Positions 23,493 through 35,064 of a DNA stretch of 64,000 nt are shown here, piece after piece (within the stretch, counting starts at the first letter, position 1; each line of letters begins with the position of its first letter). Under the pieces are notes generated by a model. It did not search any database. It had not been told where the DNA came from and saw nothing but the letters and a program-made list of their open reading frames with translations. A program made the translations under genes and the position numbers. Source of the stretch: Rhodamnia argentea (lineage: Eukaryota; Streptophyta; Magnoliopsida; Myrtales; Myrtaceae); assembly GCF_020921035.1 (NCBI RefSeq), contig NC_063154.1, forward strand, positions 186,001 to 250,000, written 5' to 3'.

Positions 23493-24300
23493 TGAAACAC
23501 TAGCTCCGATGACTAGAATGATTGAAACAACAAAAACAGGGATGCAATAATCGTTGCTTACTCGAAGTGTTACTTGAAAATGTGATAAAATTCATTTGGC
23601 ACACACTATCGATCACGTAGGCTTGGATCCGACTACTCAGGTTACTGAGCTTGTAAAAGACATCGCTTGCTCTATTTGCAAGGGCTCATTATTGTACAGA
23701 TGCAACAACATTGACAAACAAATTGTACTGTCAGAAAAATATTACATGAGTTCATTACCAAGTGACAGGTTGCAATATCACATAACTGAAACGAGAAAAG
23801 AAAATTGACAAATTCATCAACTTTAAATTCAGAAATTATTTGAAATACATCAATAGACCAACACTAATTCTTCTCGACAAACACACGAGAGCTAATTTAA
23901 CTGCAAAAATATAGTTCCTATGATGGTTTGCACATATGACATGCAAAGAGCGATGCGCAGATTTGAACATTTTTTGTTTCTCTCTACTGCATTTGTATAC
24001 TATAGCAAAATATTCTCATTGTGCCACACTATTTTTCCCTTACTTCTCAAGACAGAGTACAAACACAGTCAACCCAACATGTCCATCCACTTATCATTGA
24101 AGAAAGCTAACAAACTGAAACGAAAAACAGCAAAAAAGGGACAAGCACACTCTCGGGGATGAAGTCATTTGAACTCATACCTGTTCCAAACACCCCGACG
24201 AGCCCAAGTTTCTGGCCTGGACAACCTTCGAGTCAAGTCACGCTTGGACGGGTTTCGCATGTTGTCGAGGCTAAACCGCAACCCGAGGGTGTTCGGAACC

Positions 24301-24640
24301 CCAACAACGCAGGACTTCCTCTGTCTCTCAAAAATGGGCAGCCAACTAACTCTTACCTTGTTGGTGTTGTTTCCCATCCGAAAAGGCGCCTGCTACTAAT
24401 GTGGAAGCTTTGACCAGGCCGAAAGGATGTGGCCTAGTGCATCACCGGAGCATGGTTTGTGTAGATGTGGTATTGGAAGCTCAAATTAGTTTGAGTTCTA
24501 AATTCAAGATTATTTAGAATGAGGGGCTAATTCGAGTGCAATTCATGATCGGGCCAATTTAAATGAAATTTATTCGACATGGACATGTTATAATAAAAAA
24601 AAGAAAAATTGTCAACAGTGCCTAAGTGCAATGCGAATGT
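24301..24640. other. DNA between the inverted duplication and the solo LTR
   Basis: A short minus-strand open frame overlaps here, but it has no recognisable domain. No gene is supported. Confidence 0.35.
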
Positions 24641-27560
24641 TGTCACGCCCCGACTCTCGAGCTCGCGACATCCTTACCTTACTCGTCTCGGGTCATGAAT
24701 GATAGCGTTCCAAGTAGGCTATCGACCTATGAATTTACGGCGCATGCGGAACGTGCAAATCTCCCGGACAATAATTTCAGCAAAGATAGTTTAGCAAGAA
24801 AATTAACATAGTTAATTCGCCAAAAACAATTTCATTAAACAGTCAAAGCAGACTAATCTTAACCCTACCGAGCAACAGAAAATATATACAACCCCATACT
24901 TCGGGGTGGCTCACTAGGACCCCAAAAAGACACGAGGTCGGGTAAAGTTAATCCCTCGTCTATTCCCAAAAATCCTACCACAATTCTCTCGGTTCAACGT
25001 CCACGGCCTTCAGCCTTGCCTGAAAATTGTTAACCACGACGGGGTGAGAAATTAATCTCGGTGAGCCAACGCCTAAGCCCGGTTAGGATGTTGATTCGCT
25101 CAGACACCCTAAAAAGCAATCACATGAGCACGTAACGGATATTTCAATCATAGGCAACTTACCCTCCAAGCCACACGTAATGCAATGCGGACTTGACTCA
25201 ACGATCACCCAATCAAATCAATTCATCACCGCAAAGCATCACAGCACTTGCATGCACAGGACACCACACGTAATCCATTTATTATCGGATCCGACCCGTA
25301 GGTCTAGCACACTAATCGGTTGGTGCTCTCCTGGCGGGACCAGGCATCGTCCCTTACTTCCGGCGACGGCGTCTGATAGTCCATGTGACTCCGTTCGATC
25401 AACCGGAAGACAATGATTGTCGACATGGCACGGAGCTAACGGGAATCCTAAAAAGGTTTCGGCCCATCACAAGCTGCGACCGGCAAACGTACGGCCGTAA
25501 GACAATGATCGACGCGCATCCAGCAACCGGAAGACAATGATTGCCGGGACCGAACGACTAGAAGACAATGATCGTCGGAATTATCTCATTATGTGACCAC
25601 TCGGGCACTTCGACAACCAATCAGTTCATTTTTTGGATTTAGGTCGAATGCTCACTCGCATGTTCAAATACTTGGCCAAAGGCCGTTTTCGTGCAAAAAC
25701 ATGCAATTTTATCTCATACGTGGTCACATGAATGCGTAATTTAAATTGACCGACATACCAAGCAATTTGGGGCGATTAACCTCTAATCGGACCCCTACAG
25801 CAATCAACGAGCAAACCGGCACTCACGGCCAATAATTCAATAATTCAATTAATCAATTGCGGCCGGTCAATTATTAATCCCAATTTCAATTCCAATTGCG
25901 CACTCGTCTCTGACTTATCGCTCGCTCGCGATCAAACAATTCAAACAATCGGATCAATCAATCAATCAAATCTAATTAGGCATAAAATCCTAACTAATTA
26001 GACTAACTTAACCAATTAGGGCCATTGAACCTAAACCAAGTTTCTAACCTATACCGGCCCTAATCGAGCTACCTAAATACCTAATAATCTAATTAATCTA
26101 ATCCGAACGCAATTAGCGTCCTAACCAAGAGTTAGGGGCTAACTCACAATTTTTAATTGCTCGGACGGTCTCAACTCGAGCGGCGGCGATGCGAACTCGG
26201 CCCGGCCCGACGGCGACGACGAAACACCGCCCGATCCACTTAACTCCGGGCTTCTAATTTGGTCAAAGGCGGGCCAAAGACCTGGCGACACTTCGGGAAG
26301 GTGGCACGGGGCTCGAGGGTGGCGGCCGGTGGCCGGAGCTGGCCGGAACAGTGACCGGCCGGCGATGAACAGTACTCGCACAGAGAAAAACAGGGGGAAC
26401 AGTGGCTTTGGGGCTGTTTTGGGGTGGTTCCGGGCGGCCAAAGGCTGGGGAAAAACTTCGCCAAGGTCGGGTGGTGTCCGGGGGAGCTGTGGGTGGCGCC
26501 GGTGGCGGCGGTAGGTGGCCGGAGGCGGCCAAACAGTGGCTGAGCAGAACCGGTGCAGGGGTGACGCCAAAACAGGGGAGGTGGTTTCCAGGCTAATCGG
26601 GGCTCTACCGTCTGCGACCAACCTCCGGTGGCCTTGGGGAAAGATGTGGGGTCGAGGGTGGTCGCTCGGGGTGGTTTGGGGTGGCCGGAATCGGCCGGAG
26701 GGCGCCGGAACAGAGGCGGTGGCTGGGCGACGCAAAAACAGGGCAGGTGGGTCGCCGGGGCTGTTCTGGGGCTGAATCGCGGCTCTGCGGCGGCTCACGG
26801 CGGTGGGGTGGCTTCTGGAGGTAGAGAGGGAGATGGGATGGTGGTAGGTGGCGGTCGGGAGCGGCTCGGGGCGGCCGGAGCAGCTAGGGCAGCCCTGAAC
26901 CCGAAACAGAGCAGGCGCCGGGCGGGGCTGATTCCGGAGCTTCCCGGCGGCGAACGGCGGTAGAAGAGGTGGCGAAGGGGCGGCGAAGGGGCGGCAGAGG
27001 AGGCTGGAGGCGGATGGTGGTGGTGGTCGCACGAAATCGGCCGGAGGAAGGAGGATGTTTGTTCGGTGAGGGAGGGGGTCGCGCGGGTGAACAGGAGAGG
27101 GAAAGAAAGGCTGCAGCGGGAGAGAGAGAGAAAAGAGGGAGGAGAGAGAAAATGTTGACTGGCTTTGACTGAGGTGGGCTGACCAGATTTGACTGGGTGG
27201 GGCCCACAAGTCTCTTCAAAATTAAACTCTTTCGTCTCACATAAATAATATATGAGGGCGGTTCTGTAATTTGACAAATCGGGACTGATCGAATTTTTGG
27301 CTCAACCGATTGGCACTGAAATTTGGATTTTCAAAGGCTAGGTTTGGTCCGGAAGAAGTTTTGGCGCGAGAATTAAAAATCCAAAGTCGCGGCGACCATG
27401 GTTTCGAGACCCAATCGAAACCGAACAAAATTTCGGGACTCCTCCAAATTCGTCACTTTCGTCCTTTTGATCCAAAAATTTGCACCGACTAAAATTCAAT
27501 TATCTTCCTTTTTATTGAATTCGGGTAAATTTACAAAGTCGGAATTTTCCGGGCGTCACA
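24641..27560. mobile_element. Solo LTR, 2.9 kb, probably Ty3-gypsy
   Basis: The block begins tgtcacgccc and ends gggcgtcaca, nearly inverted, with TG...CA borders. It is flanked by the 5-bp repeat aatgt (24636-24640 and 27561-27565). Long LTRs with such TGTCAC(A/G)CCC ends are typical of Tekay/Del-like chromoviruses. No gag-pol or second LTR is present, so it is a solo LTR. Much of 26150-27210 is GC-rich with CT/GA runs at 27080-27150. Orientation is uncertain; a TATA-like string near 27245 hints at the minus strand. A short repeat cluster lies at 25400-25580. Confidence 0.75.
25395..25580. repeat. Four diverged repeats of a gaagacaatgat motif
   Basis: Inside the solo LTR the motif ggaagacaatgattgtcg and variants (taagacaatgatcg, ggaagacaatgattgccg, gaagacaatgatcgtcgg) occur four times at irregular spacing (about 25406, 25499, 25532, 25562). 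Such subrepeats are common in LTR regulatory parts; no function is shown. Confidence 0.6.
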
Positions 27561-27565
27561 AATGT

Positions 27566-28269
27566 TGGTATTCAATCAAAAGCCCAGATGTTGTCATCCG
27601 AGCCAGGCCACGCCTGCTGGTATTCAAACTGAATTTCATGAATCAGAAAGATGCTGATTTCCTCATTCTCTGGCTACAGTTCACTCTTAACTGTGGTGGA
27701 TTCGCAGTCGATCAACCGCATAGGCCAAAAGATGCAAACTGCAGATTTTCATATTGTCCTTTTGTGGGCTTTTTCATTCACATGAAATCCTAGTATGATC
27801 AGTCATCCATTTACTGAGACGGTCAATACTCTTGAAGAATGCATGCAGGGTCCAAGATGACATAGAAAAGGGAGTGTCTTTGTCTTTTTTTAAGTCTTCT
27901 TAGCCAAGGGGCGAATTGCCAGGAAATTGGTCATAAGCATGAGCCTTGAGGTTTTTACAGGTTTTGACCCCCACCATGAAATATACAACAAATCCACGGC
28001 TGTCGTTGTGTGTGAAAACCAGGAGAAAAGCATGCTAATAGATATCTTTGAAGTTATGACTAAGCGTGAAGAGCAGAAGATGGGTGTAGGAAAGACATCT
28101 CTTCTTGTGGGGTACTAGGATAGATGAGCTAGTTAGTCTTCAAACTTCTTGAAACACAAACTATCTGAATACATCTCTTCTCAGTTACTCATAAACAAAG
28201 CACAATGCTGCTGTGAACAAGAATTGTCTGTTGTAGCAGCGTTGCACAAACAGACATCTGATTATGTAG
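27566..28269. other. Downstream flank of UGT85A copy C
   Basis: Shares long stretches with the downstream flank of copy B, for example 'ggccaaaagatgcaaa' (27721 and 14452), 'gaatgcatgcaggg' (27837 and 14564) and 'aggagaaaagcatgctaata' (28020 and 14758). It is UGT duplication-unit DNA with no separate gene. Confidence 0.65.
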
Positions 28270-29972
28270 TTAAGTTAGAAGCTCATTCAACAGCTTGTCA
28301 AAGTTTATGGACGATGACCCATTTGGTTCTGTTGCCTCCTCTGCTAGTTTCTTCCACTCCGCGATTCTTTTCTTCGTTTGCTTTCCCTTATCTCCATCCA
28401 TCAATTGCCTCACTAGGCTTTCCACTTCCTCTCTCTTGACCGCACCTGATAACTCCAAACCAATGTCCCATTTACTACAAGCGTAAGTGCAGTTTGTCCT
28501 CTGGTCCCCAAAAGATGGCCAACAAATCATTGGAACTCCTGCAGAAACACTCTCGATTATAGAGTTCCATCCGCAGTGTGTTAAGAACCCTCCCACTGAA
28601 AAATGGTTAAGAACTGCCTCCTGTGGACACCAACCTACAAGCATACTCCTTCCTTTTGTTTCTTCAATGAATTCAAGGGGAAGAACAGCCGAATCCCCAC
28701 TTAAAAGGTCGGGCCTAATTATCCACAATAATGGATGTTTGCTGTTGGCCAATCCCATTGCAAACTCGATAAGTTCTTCTCTTGTCAAGATAGCTATGCT
28801 GCCAAAATTAACGTATAGGACTGAGTTTGGTTCCTTTGAGTCGAGCCATCGAAGACACTCTGAATTTTCTCTCCACATATTGCAGTCTATAGATTTCAGG
28901 GGGCTCTCTTCCTTCACTAATTTATTGAGAAGTAACGAGAGGGGGCCAATTGCATAAACACGAGGATACATGGATGATAGAGCATTAAGCAATTCTGATT
29001 CAAGGGCATCAAGGGTATGAAAGATCATTGCTGAGGCTGTATTTGCTCTCTCAGTGGCATCCATGGTAAAGTTGAACACAATATCATCGGGATCCGTGCT
29101 ACGAAGGAAGGTTGGCAAATCCCACAATTTAATGTCTTTCATTCCTGGAATCCAGTCAATTACCATGTCCAAATAGCCGTTTGTTAAGTAACTGGTATCT
29201 GCATCAAACGTGATATTCTCAGTCTTACATGGATATCATACTAGGAAAAAAAAAAAACCCTCTTCCTTTACACGAGGAAGTTTAGTTTTAGGTGGTTAAA
29301 CCTAGGGCTCAAGAAATACCTGTAACCTAGGGCCAGGTAAATTCAAGCTAAACCTCAGGTGGGCGGGCACATAGTTGTTTGCATACACCACACACATGTT
29401 AGCTGCTTAATCATTGAGTCTAATCGCTGGGTTGGTTGCCTTGTACCTTTTAATGGCGCCAGACCCTTTTCCCTCAGTGTCCGGTATTGTTTGAATCCCA
29501 TGAAGGCGCAGGCGGGAACTGTCCACAAGCTTATTATTGGGATGTCGAACTCTTGAGCAGCATCACTGGTGGCAAATGACATGAATCCATCGGAGAAAAT
29601 GCATGTCACTGGTGGAAAATCTGAGCTTGATGAGGTGCGGTAGAGATTGGAGATGAGATCAGAGAATGGAGCAGACATGTTCTTTCTGATAGCATCAGAT
29701 GTAGCAAGGAGGTCTTGGCTCGAGTCTGCATCCGTGGGAGGAAGGCCGTCAGTGATGGTGAGGAACTGAAAGCCACGGAGTCCATCCAGGGCTTGATTGC
29801 CTCTCGACTTGAGTAAGCGTCGATGGTTGTACTCTGTATTGACGAAGGATATGGAGAAACCTTTTGCATAGAGAAGTTTTGCCAGTTTTAGCATTGCTCC
29901 CATATGGCTTTGGTATGGAGATGGGATACAAACGGCATGGCTTCTCTGAACTGTGGCTGGTTGGGTGTCCAT
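28270..29972 (-). CDS. UGT85A: UGT85A-type UDP-glycosyltransferase, copy C (intact)
   Basis: Paralogue of copy B and, like it, a cytosolic UDP-glucose-dependent glycosyltransferase of small molecules. Exon 1 is 29447-29972 and exon 2 is 28270-29198, giving 484 aa. Splice sites are AAAG|GTACAAGG and GATGCAG|AT, at the same place as in copies A and B. The start MDTQPAT is followed by SHAVCIPSPYQSHMG with the catalytic His. CIFSDG holds the Asp. The PSPG box is complete from WCPQEAV through HCGWNS to SFGDQ. A CT repeat (29973-29993) lies right against the start codon, as in the pseudogene. Changes from copy B are spread over the N-terminal acceptor half, so acceptor range may differ. Acceptor unknown. 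Confidence 0.92.
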
Positions 29973-31026
29973 CTCTCTCTCTCTCTCTCTCTCTCAATGC
30001 CATGTAGAGCAGGATCCACTTTGTGCGGGAGTTCTACATGTCTCTTCATGCGGCTGTTCCTTTAAAATAATATGCGCTATTCATCATCGTGACTAGTTTA
30101 TATACATAACTTCCGCATGACGGATGGTAGCTTTCCACAGAATGGTAGATGAGCTTTTTCCACTTGTGAAAGATTTGACAGGTGGTTCCTTTTCAAAGAA
30201 CGGTAGATGAGTTTCTGAGTTTTGTCATTACGATCATAATGCTTTGCCTGCTTTCGGAAACAAGTGAAACTTCGAAGAAGAGCAATCGGCATACTGACGT
30301 ATCTCGTCCGTTTTGAGATAATGTCACATGTCCCCAAGTTTTAGTGCCCGAGTTTCCTTTAGAGGCAACTTTTGTCTTGTAATAGCTGTCCAGTGATTCA
30401 GAATCACTTGAGGCTTTGGCCTAGCTGAAAACAGCTTTCCAAAACAGTTGCTCTCAATGGGTAGCATATACTCTTGTCAAATCGGCCAATGATCCGGGAT
30501 GAGAATTTTCACGACAAGTTTTAAGATTTCCGGTGCACTTATCTCTACTTCTCCTGCATACCAAAAAGAATTAGGGACCGAATCTGTCAACAACGATAGA
30601 ATTTGACTCCTCAACAAAAAATATCAATATGGCAAAATTTGGGCATTCGTATTATTTTCCGCATTTAAAAAGTACAGACATTTCCATCTGAATGAAACAT
30701 ATTCCCGCCTGTGGATTTCATTTAAATTGGCCCGACGTGGGACTCAATCTTAGATTTTGGCCCTAAACCTATTTGAATTGTCAAGATTAAGCCCGTATGA
30801 GCCGGGCCTTGACAGGGACTTTCCTCTTCTCCTTTGCTTGGCCGAATAGAAGCATGTGCATTGCATGTACATTCTGAATTAGGAAGTGAATCACACAAGG
30901 AGGCAAGGAATGAGCAAGGAAATTTCAGCCAACATAATTAGGATAGATGAGAGAGTTCAAGAAAATGTTTCTGTCCATCTTTTGAAGATCATCACCACCG
31001 CTTACAATCTGATAAACCTAATTAAT
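29973..31026. other. Upstream flank of UGT85A copy C and intergenic DNA
   Basis: The first 0.5 kb matches the upstream flanks of the other UGT copies (for example 'cttttgtcttgtaata' near 30369, compared with 13748 and 17314). The rest to 31.0 kb shows no gene or clear repeat. Confidence 0.5.
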
Positions 31027-31687
31027 TAGGGGTGATCGGTTCCAGGTTGGTCTATTATAACCTATTCTTAGTTTTTGGAACCTAGAATCTATCTTATTTT
31101 TCCGGAATCGGTTCTAGAATCTCCCCTGCTTTTATGGTCCTATTTTAGGGTCTACCCAAGAACGTGTCTTTTTTATTCCTTTTTTTGATTTCATTTTGTA
31201 CATCAAAATAATATGGGCAACAAAACGGGGTCAGAGTAAAAAATGATCAACATAAATCCATATCCGCCAAACATGTGGTCATGGACAACTATAAAGAATG
31301 AAAAGTTCAAGCACATAGTCACGTACAATTATATTCAATAAAAAGTTCAAACACGTAGATAAAACATAAATTATAACACCATTCCCCATTCATCAAAATA
31401 AAATTTTAAACTTCATTCTCCATTCATTCATAAGAATATTGCTCTAAAGAATAAAGAGAGAGGCGACATAGAATGAAGAAAAAAGAAATACGGCGAGGAA
31501 GAGTTAGACTTACATGAGAGAAATTATGTTATTTTTAATGTAGCTAAGAGTCGGTTCTAAAACCGGTCTAATTCCCGGAAGGGTCTTTACTTGGAATTGG
31601 AAACTGGACTTGTTCAAACAGGTTCCAAAAATTTGGAGCTGGGAACCAACTGGTTTTTCGAGTGGTCTGGTCTAGTTCCCACCCTTA
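31027..31687. mobile_element. Probable hAT-type MITE, about 660 bp
   Basis: The ends are taggggtgatcggttcc and ctagttcccaccctta, near inverted, and the inner parts are rich in 'ggttcc' and 'ggaacc' strings in opposite order. The end sequence resembles hAT MITEs such as the one at 21693. An exact 8-bp duplication could not be read (cctaattaat on the left, ataactaat on the right), so the limits are approximate. Confidence 0.55.
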
Positions 31688-31699
31688 TAACTAATAACA

Positions 31700-32700
31700 T
31701 AGTAAAATAAAGAGATATGTGCACTGAAAAGTGAATTCCCAAATCTGAAGAAGTGAAAACAGTTTGTGGAATTGTTCCTCTCTAATTTTTTAATATTGCA
31801 TTTTAACAATTTAATATTATATTTTTTTCTTTTCTTCTTTTCTTTTTCTTTTTTTCCCCTCGTTGGCCGTTGGGCCTTGGCGATGGCCGGTGATCGGCCA
31901 CAGGTGTGGGTCGGTGAGGCTCGGCCTCCGCTCGCTTAGTGAGTCCCGACCTCAAGCTAGCCTGGCGAGACTCGGCCTAGCTCGCCGTGGCCCGGTGCCC
32001 GACAAGGTAGAATAAAAAAAAAATTCTTATTTTTTTGGCCTATGATGAAGTCATGACGTTGAAATCATTTTTTAAATGAGAATCAAATACCAGAAAACAT
32101 TTTTGGTTACACATCAATAAATAAAGGAAAATATTTCTGGATCTTTTCATGAAGTTCTCTCGCAAAACAAATGTGCGGTTTCGCGGAAAACTTCATGATA
32201 AATAAAAATACTTTTCAGGAAAATGGTTAGTTTTTCTTTGTTTAATGAAATGCGGCCAAAAATGTTTTCTGGTGTTTGGATTTCATTTGGAAAATGATTT
32301 CAACTTGAAGAGGCAAAAAAAAAGTCATATTTTTTTTTCTTTATTTTTTCTTTATTTTTCCTCCTTTCTTCCCAGCGTTCGTTGGGCCTCGATGACAACC
32401 AATGACCAGCCACAGATGGGGCGGGTGAACCTCAAGGCTGAGCTTGCCGGCGAGGTCGAGCCTTGCCAAGGGAAAAGGAAAATAACAAAGAACAAGAAAA
32501 ATAAAAATAAAAAATTATACAAATTAAATATTAAATATTAGATTAAAAAAATGAAACATTAAAAAAATAATATAATAAAAGAATAAAATAAACTATCTTA
32601 AAATTCAAGTGGAGAATTCCGAAAACTGTTTGCACATCTTCCAATTGAGGAATTCACTTTCGCGAATTTATACATCAAAATCTTCATTGGCCGAAAAGTA
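31700..32700. mobile_element. Palindromic (fold-back) MITE centred near 32185
   Basis: The left half is the complement of the right half. Matching pairs include 'gaaaacagtttgtggaatt' (31747) with 'aattccgaaaactgtttgc' (32613), 'gttgaaatcatttt' (32058) with 'aaaatgatttcaac' (32293), 'ccagaaaacatttttgg' (32090) with 'ccaaaaatgttttctgg' (32255), and an inner stem around 'cttcatgaa'. AT-rich arms surround GC-rich gggcctcg/ggccgttggg cores. It is non-coding and its ends are blurred. Confidence 0.6.
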
Positions 32701-32829
32701 TTTTCTGTTGACTCATTTTTTTGGAGACTCAAATGGATGAAAGTACGAAAAATCAATTCGGGTTAAGCACTTTTCCTCAAAAAGACAAACCCTTAGTTAC
32801 TGTTAATTGATGGATACTCACGGTCGAGA

Positions 32830-33090
32830 GACGATGTTGGCCAAAAGAAGCCAATTGCATATGCTCTTAATAATGCATTGTCAGGCGCCCATTGCATTCA
32901 CATGATATCCGAGAATGCTGACGCATCCCTTTCGTTAATTACATGGTCGATCCATCCTCGGAGAATGCATGCAGGTTCCGAGGTGTCACCAAAGGGGGGG
33001 GTCTTATTTCTTGTCTTCTTAGCCAAGTAGAGAGATTGCTTGGAACGTGCTCATAAGCGTGAACCTTCAGATTTTTCCAGGACAGTTGTG
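32830..33090. repeat. Orphan copy of the UGT downstream flank
   Basis: Strings in the same order as in the downstream flanks of UGT copies B and C: ggccaaaag (32839), 'tggtcgatcc' (32944), gagaatgcatgcagg (32959), 'cttcttagccaag' (33017), 'gtgaaccttcagattttt' (33059). In B and C such a flank is followed within 0.5 kb by the UGT gene. Here nothing of the UGT gene follows and a MITE begins at 33.5 kb. Confidence 0.75.
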
Positions 33091-33503
33091 GACAAAGCAG
33101 AGCATTCTAAACAATTTTTGAGTAGCTTGAGAGTTTCCCCCTCCACTTTTTCTCAGTAAATTCAGGACGTCTCAATCAGTGGAGCCGGGGATCCATCCAT
33201 ATACCCTCCTCCGTAAGGATTTGGGCTGACTATCATTCACTCGACGTTTTCAATCATCTTCCCATGATGTTGTAACTTGTTAGCATGAGCGACGGAGAGA
33301 TTAGGTGAGAAAAGGATATCACAGTGAAAGATGGGAATCATGGAAATCAAAGGAAATGAGGAGGGGTACCTGATAAATCGATACGAGCTTCTACATCGAC
33401 CTGTCAGAATCATTGGATGCTGCTTCAAGGACCTGTCTTAATCAATTTAGGTATTTTGTGGAGCAACTTTGGAATTTAGTTGATTGATGGTGATTAGATC
33501 GGA
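33091..33503. other. Intergenic DNA where a fourth UGT copy would be expected
   Basis: No glycosyltransferase motif (PSPG box or N-terminal motif) can be found on either strand. No other feature seen. Confidence 0.4.
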
Positions 33504-35064
33504 GAAAATTATCAAAAAAGTTCTAAACTTATTGTAATTGTGCCAATTTAGTCATAAACTTTTTAATTTTTGCAATTGAGTTTTAAACCTTTTGCATTTG
33601 TGCTAATTCAATCCATCCGGCCAATTTTGGCCGACCGATCTTGATGCGATAATTTTTAATAATTTTTTAATTTATTGTTATAATATTTATTTCTTTTTCA
33701 TTTTTTTCTTTGCCTTCTTCCTCCGGCCGGTTGCCGATATAGGCGAGGGCCGGCAAGGTCGAAACTTGCCGGTGGTCGGCGGGCTCGACCTCACTAACCC
33801 TCGCTTCTAGTCGGTGGTCGATCTAGCGACCGCTAGAGGAAGAAGGAGAAGAAAAAAAAAGAAAGAAAAGAAAAAAGCAAAAAGAAATAAAAATTTAAAG
33901 AAAATATTAAAAATTTTCATGTTAGCACCGGTCGGTGAGGTTGAGCCTTGCCCATCTTGCAAGGCCGAGCCTCGCCATGGTTGGGCGAGGCCGAGCGTCG
34001 ACCTTATTGGCCCTCGCCTCTAGCCGGTCATCGATCCGATGATCGGTTGAAAGAAGAAGGGGAAAAAAAAATGAAATAAAATAAAAAAATAAATGAAATT
34101 TCAAAAAAATATTAGAATATTATTAAAAATTGCCACTTGTCACGTCATTGCAGGGTGGCGTCCACATTAATGTCGGCGGGTCAAAGTTGGCCGGATGGAC
34201 TGAATTGACACAAATACAAAAAGTTGATGACTCAATTGATAACAAAAAAAAAAAAAAATTTAAGACCGAATTGACATAATTGCAATAGGTTTAGGAAAAA
34301 TTTCAAAAAAGGGCGTTAAGTGCTCTCATTTTCTCAAATAAGGAGCTCAAGTGCACTTTGTTTCAAATAAGAGTCCGAAGTGTCGTTATTGTCTCAAAGA
34401 AGAGCCTAAAGTGGCTATGGTTGTTTTAAATAAGAGCCCGACCTCGCCGACTAGCCGATTGGCCAAATTTTCCGGCCGATCAAGTGCATTTTTGTAAAAA
34501 TATAAATTTAATCTAATTTTTTGTTAAATTAAATTAAAACAAAAAACAAAAATAGAAAGTTAAAAAAAAGAAAGAAAGAACACGGGCGGGAGGTCCGGTC
34601 GTCGGGGGCACCAACGCCTCGAAGAGGACCGGCCTCCGAGTCCTCACCCAAGTTCGGCTAAGGGCCATGGCCATTGGCCGAGATCGGAGCCGGGTAGGTG
34701 GGGCGGTGGCCATAGGCGGGAGGTCGGTCCTCCCGCTTGTGTTTATTATTATTTTTCCTTTTAGTTTTAGTTTTAGTTTTTTTCAAAATTTCTTGAAAAA
34801 TAGAAAAAATAAAATGAAACCGTAAATTACCAAAATGTCCTTAACTAAAGTAACTCAAATCCTTTTTTGAGACTAATATAATCACTTCAGGCCCTTATTT
34901 GAAACAATATGTACTTCAGGCCATACTTTGAGACAATGAGGGCACTTTAGGCCCTTATTTGAAACAAGATCCACTTTAGGTCTTTATTTGAGAAAATGAT
35001 GGCACTTGAGGCCCTTTTTTTGAAAATTTTCCATAGGTTTATGACTTTTTTTGGTAATTTTTCC
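33504..35064. mobile_element. GC-core MITE carrying a nested MITE
   Basis: The left end is gaaaattatcaaaaaagttc and the right end (35030s-35064) reads catgactttttttggtaatttttcc-like, its complement. The outer element without the insert is about 0.8 kb. AT-rich 'gtgccaatttagtcataaac' arms surround a GC-rich core (ggccggttgccg, gcgagggccgg, gaccggc). It is non-coding. Confidence 0.7.
34294..35032. mobile_element. MULE-type MITE, 739 bp, 9-bp target duplication
   Basis: The terminal inverted repeats are ggaaaaatttcaaaaaaggg and its near-complement ccctttttttgaaaattttc, plus one more C/G at each end. The flanks are an exact 9-bp repeat ATAGGTTTA (34285-34293 and 35033-35041). The interior repeats 'cttatttgaaacaa' type units in both orientations around a GC-rich core. 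Duplication length and end structure fit Mutator-like MITEs. It inserted into the right end of the MITE at 33504. Confidence 0.85.

Larger units (their letters stand above)
18080..24300. repeat. Old inverted duplication (about 1.05 kb arms) with nested insertions
   Basis: DNA from about 18.1-22.08 kb matches the reverse complement of about 22.09-24.3 kb. Examples: 'ccaagcctacgtgatcgat' near 21330 against its complement near 23605, 'tgcaataattattg'-type and 'acaaaaacagggatgcaata' near 21475/23550, and 'gtcatatgcgcaaaccatca' near 18398 against its complement near 23920. After removing the insertions at 18594-21211, 21693-21992 and 22341-23492, each arm is about 1.05 kb. The centre is near 22085. 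The arms look about 75-80% alike by eye. Both hold similar stretches of short open frame, but I do not recognise a protein. It may be a dead MULE or captured DNA with long inverted ends; the origin is unknown. Confidence 0.75.

Noticed and set aside
24165-24377. 70-aa minus-strand frame near the end of the inverted duplication
   Set aside because: Basic and open in other frames; no recognisable domain. Kept only as part of the repeat.
26139-27209. 356-aa minus-strand open frame, rich in Pro, Ser and Arg
   Set aside because: It lies wholly in the GC-rich part of the solo LTR, has no domain, and other frames are open too. High GC makes stop codons rare.
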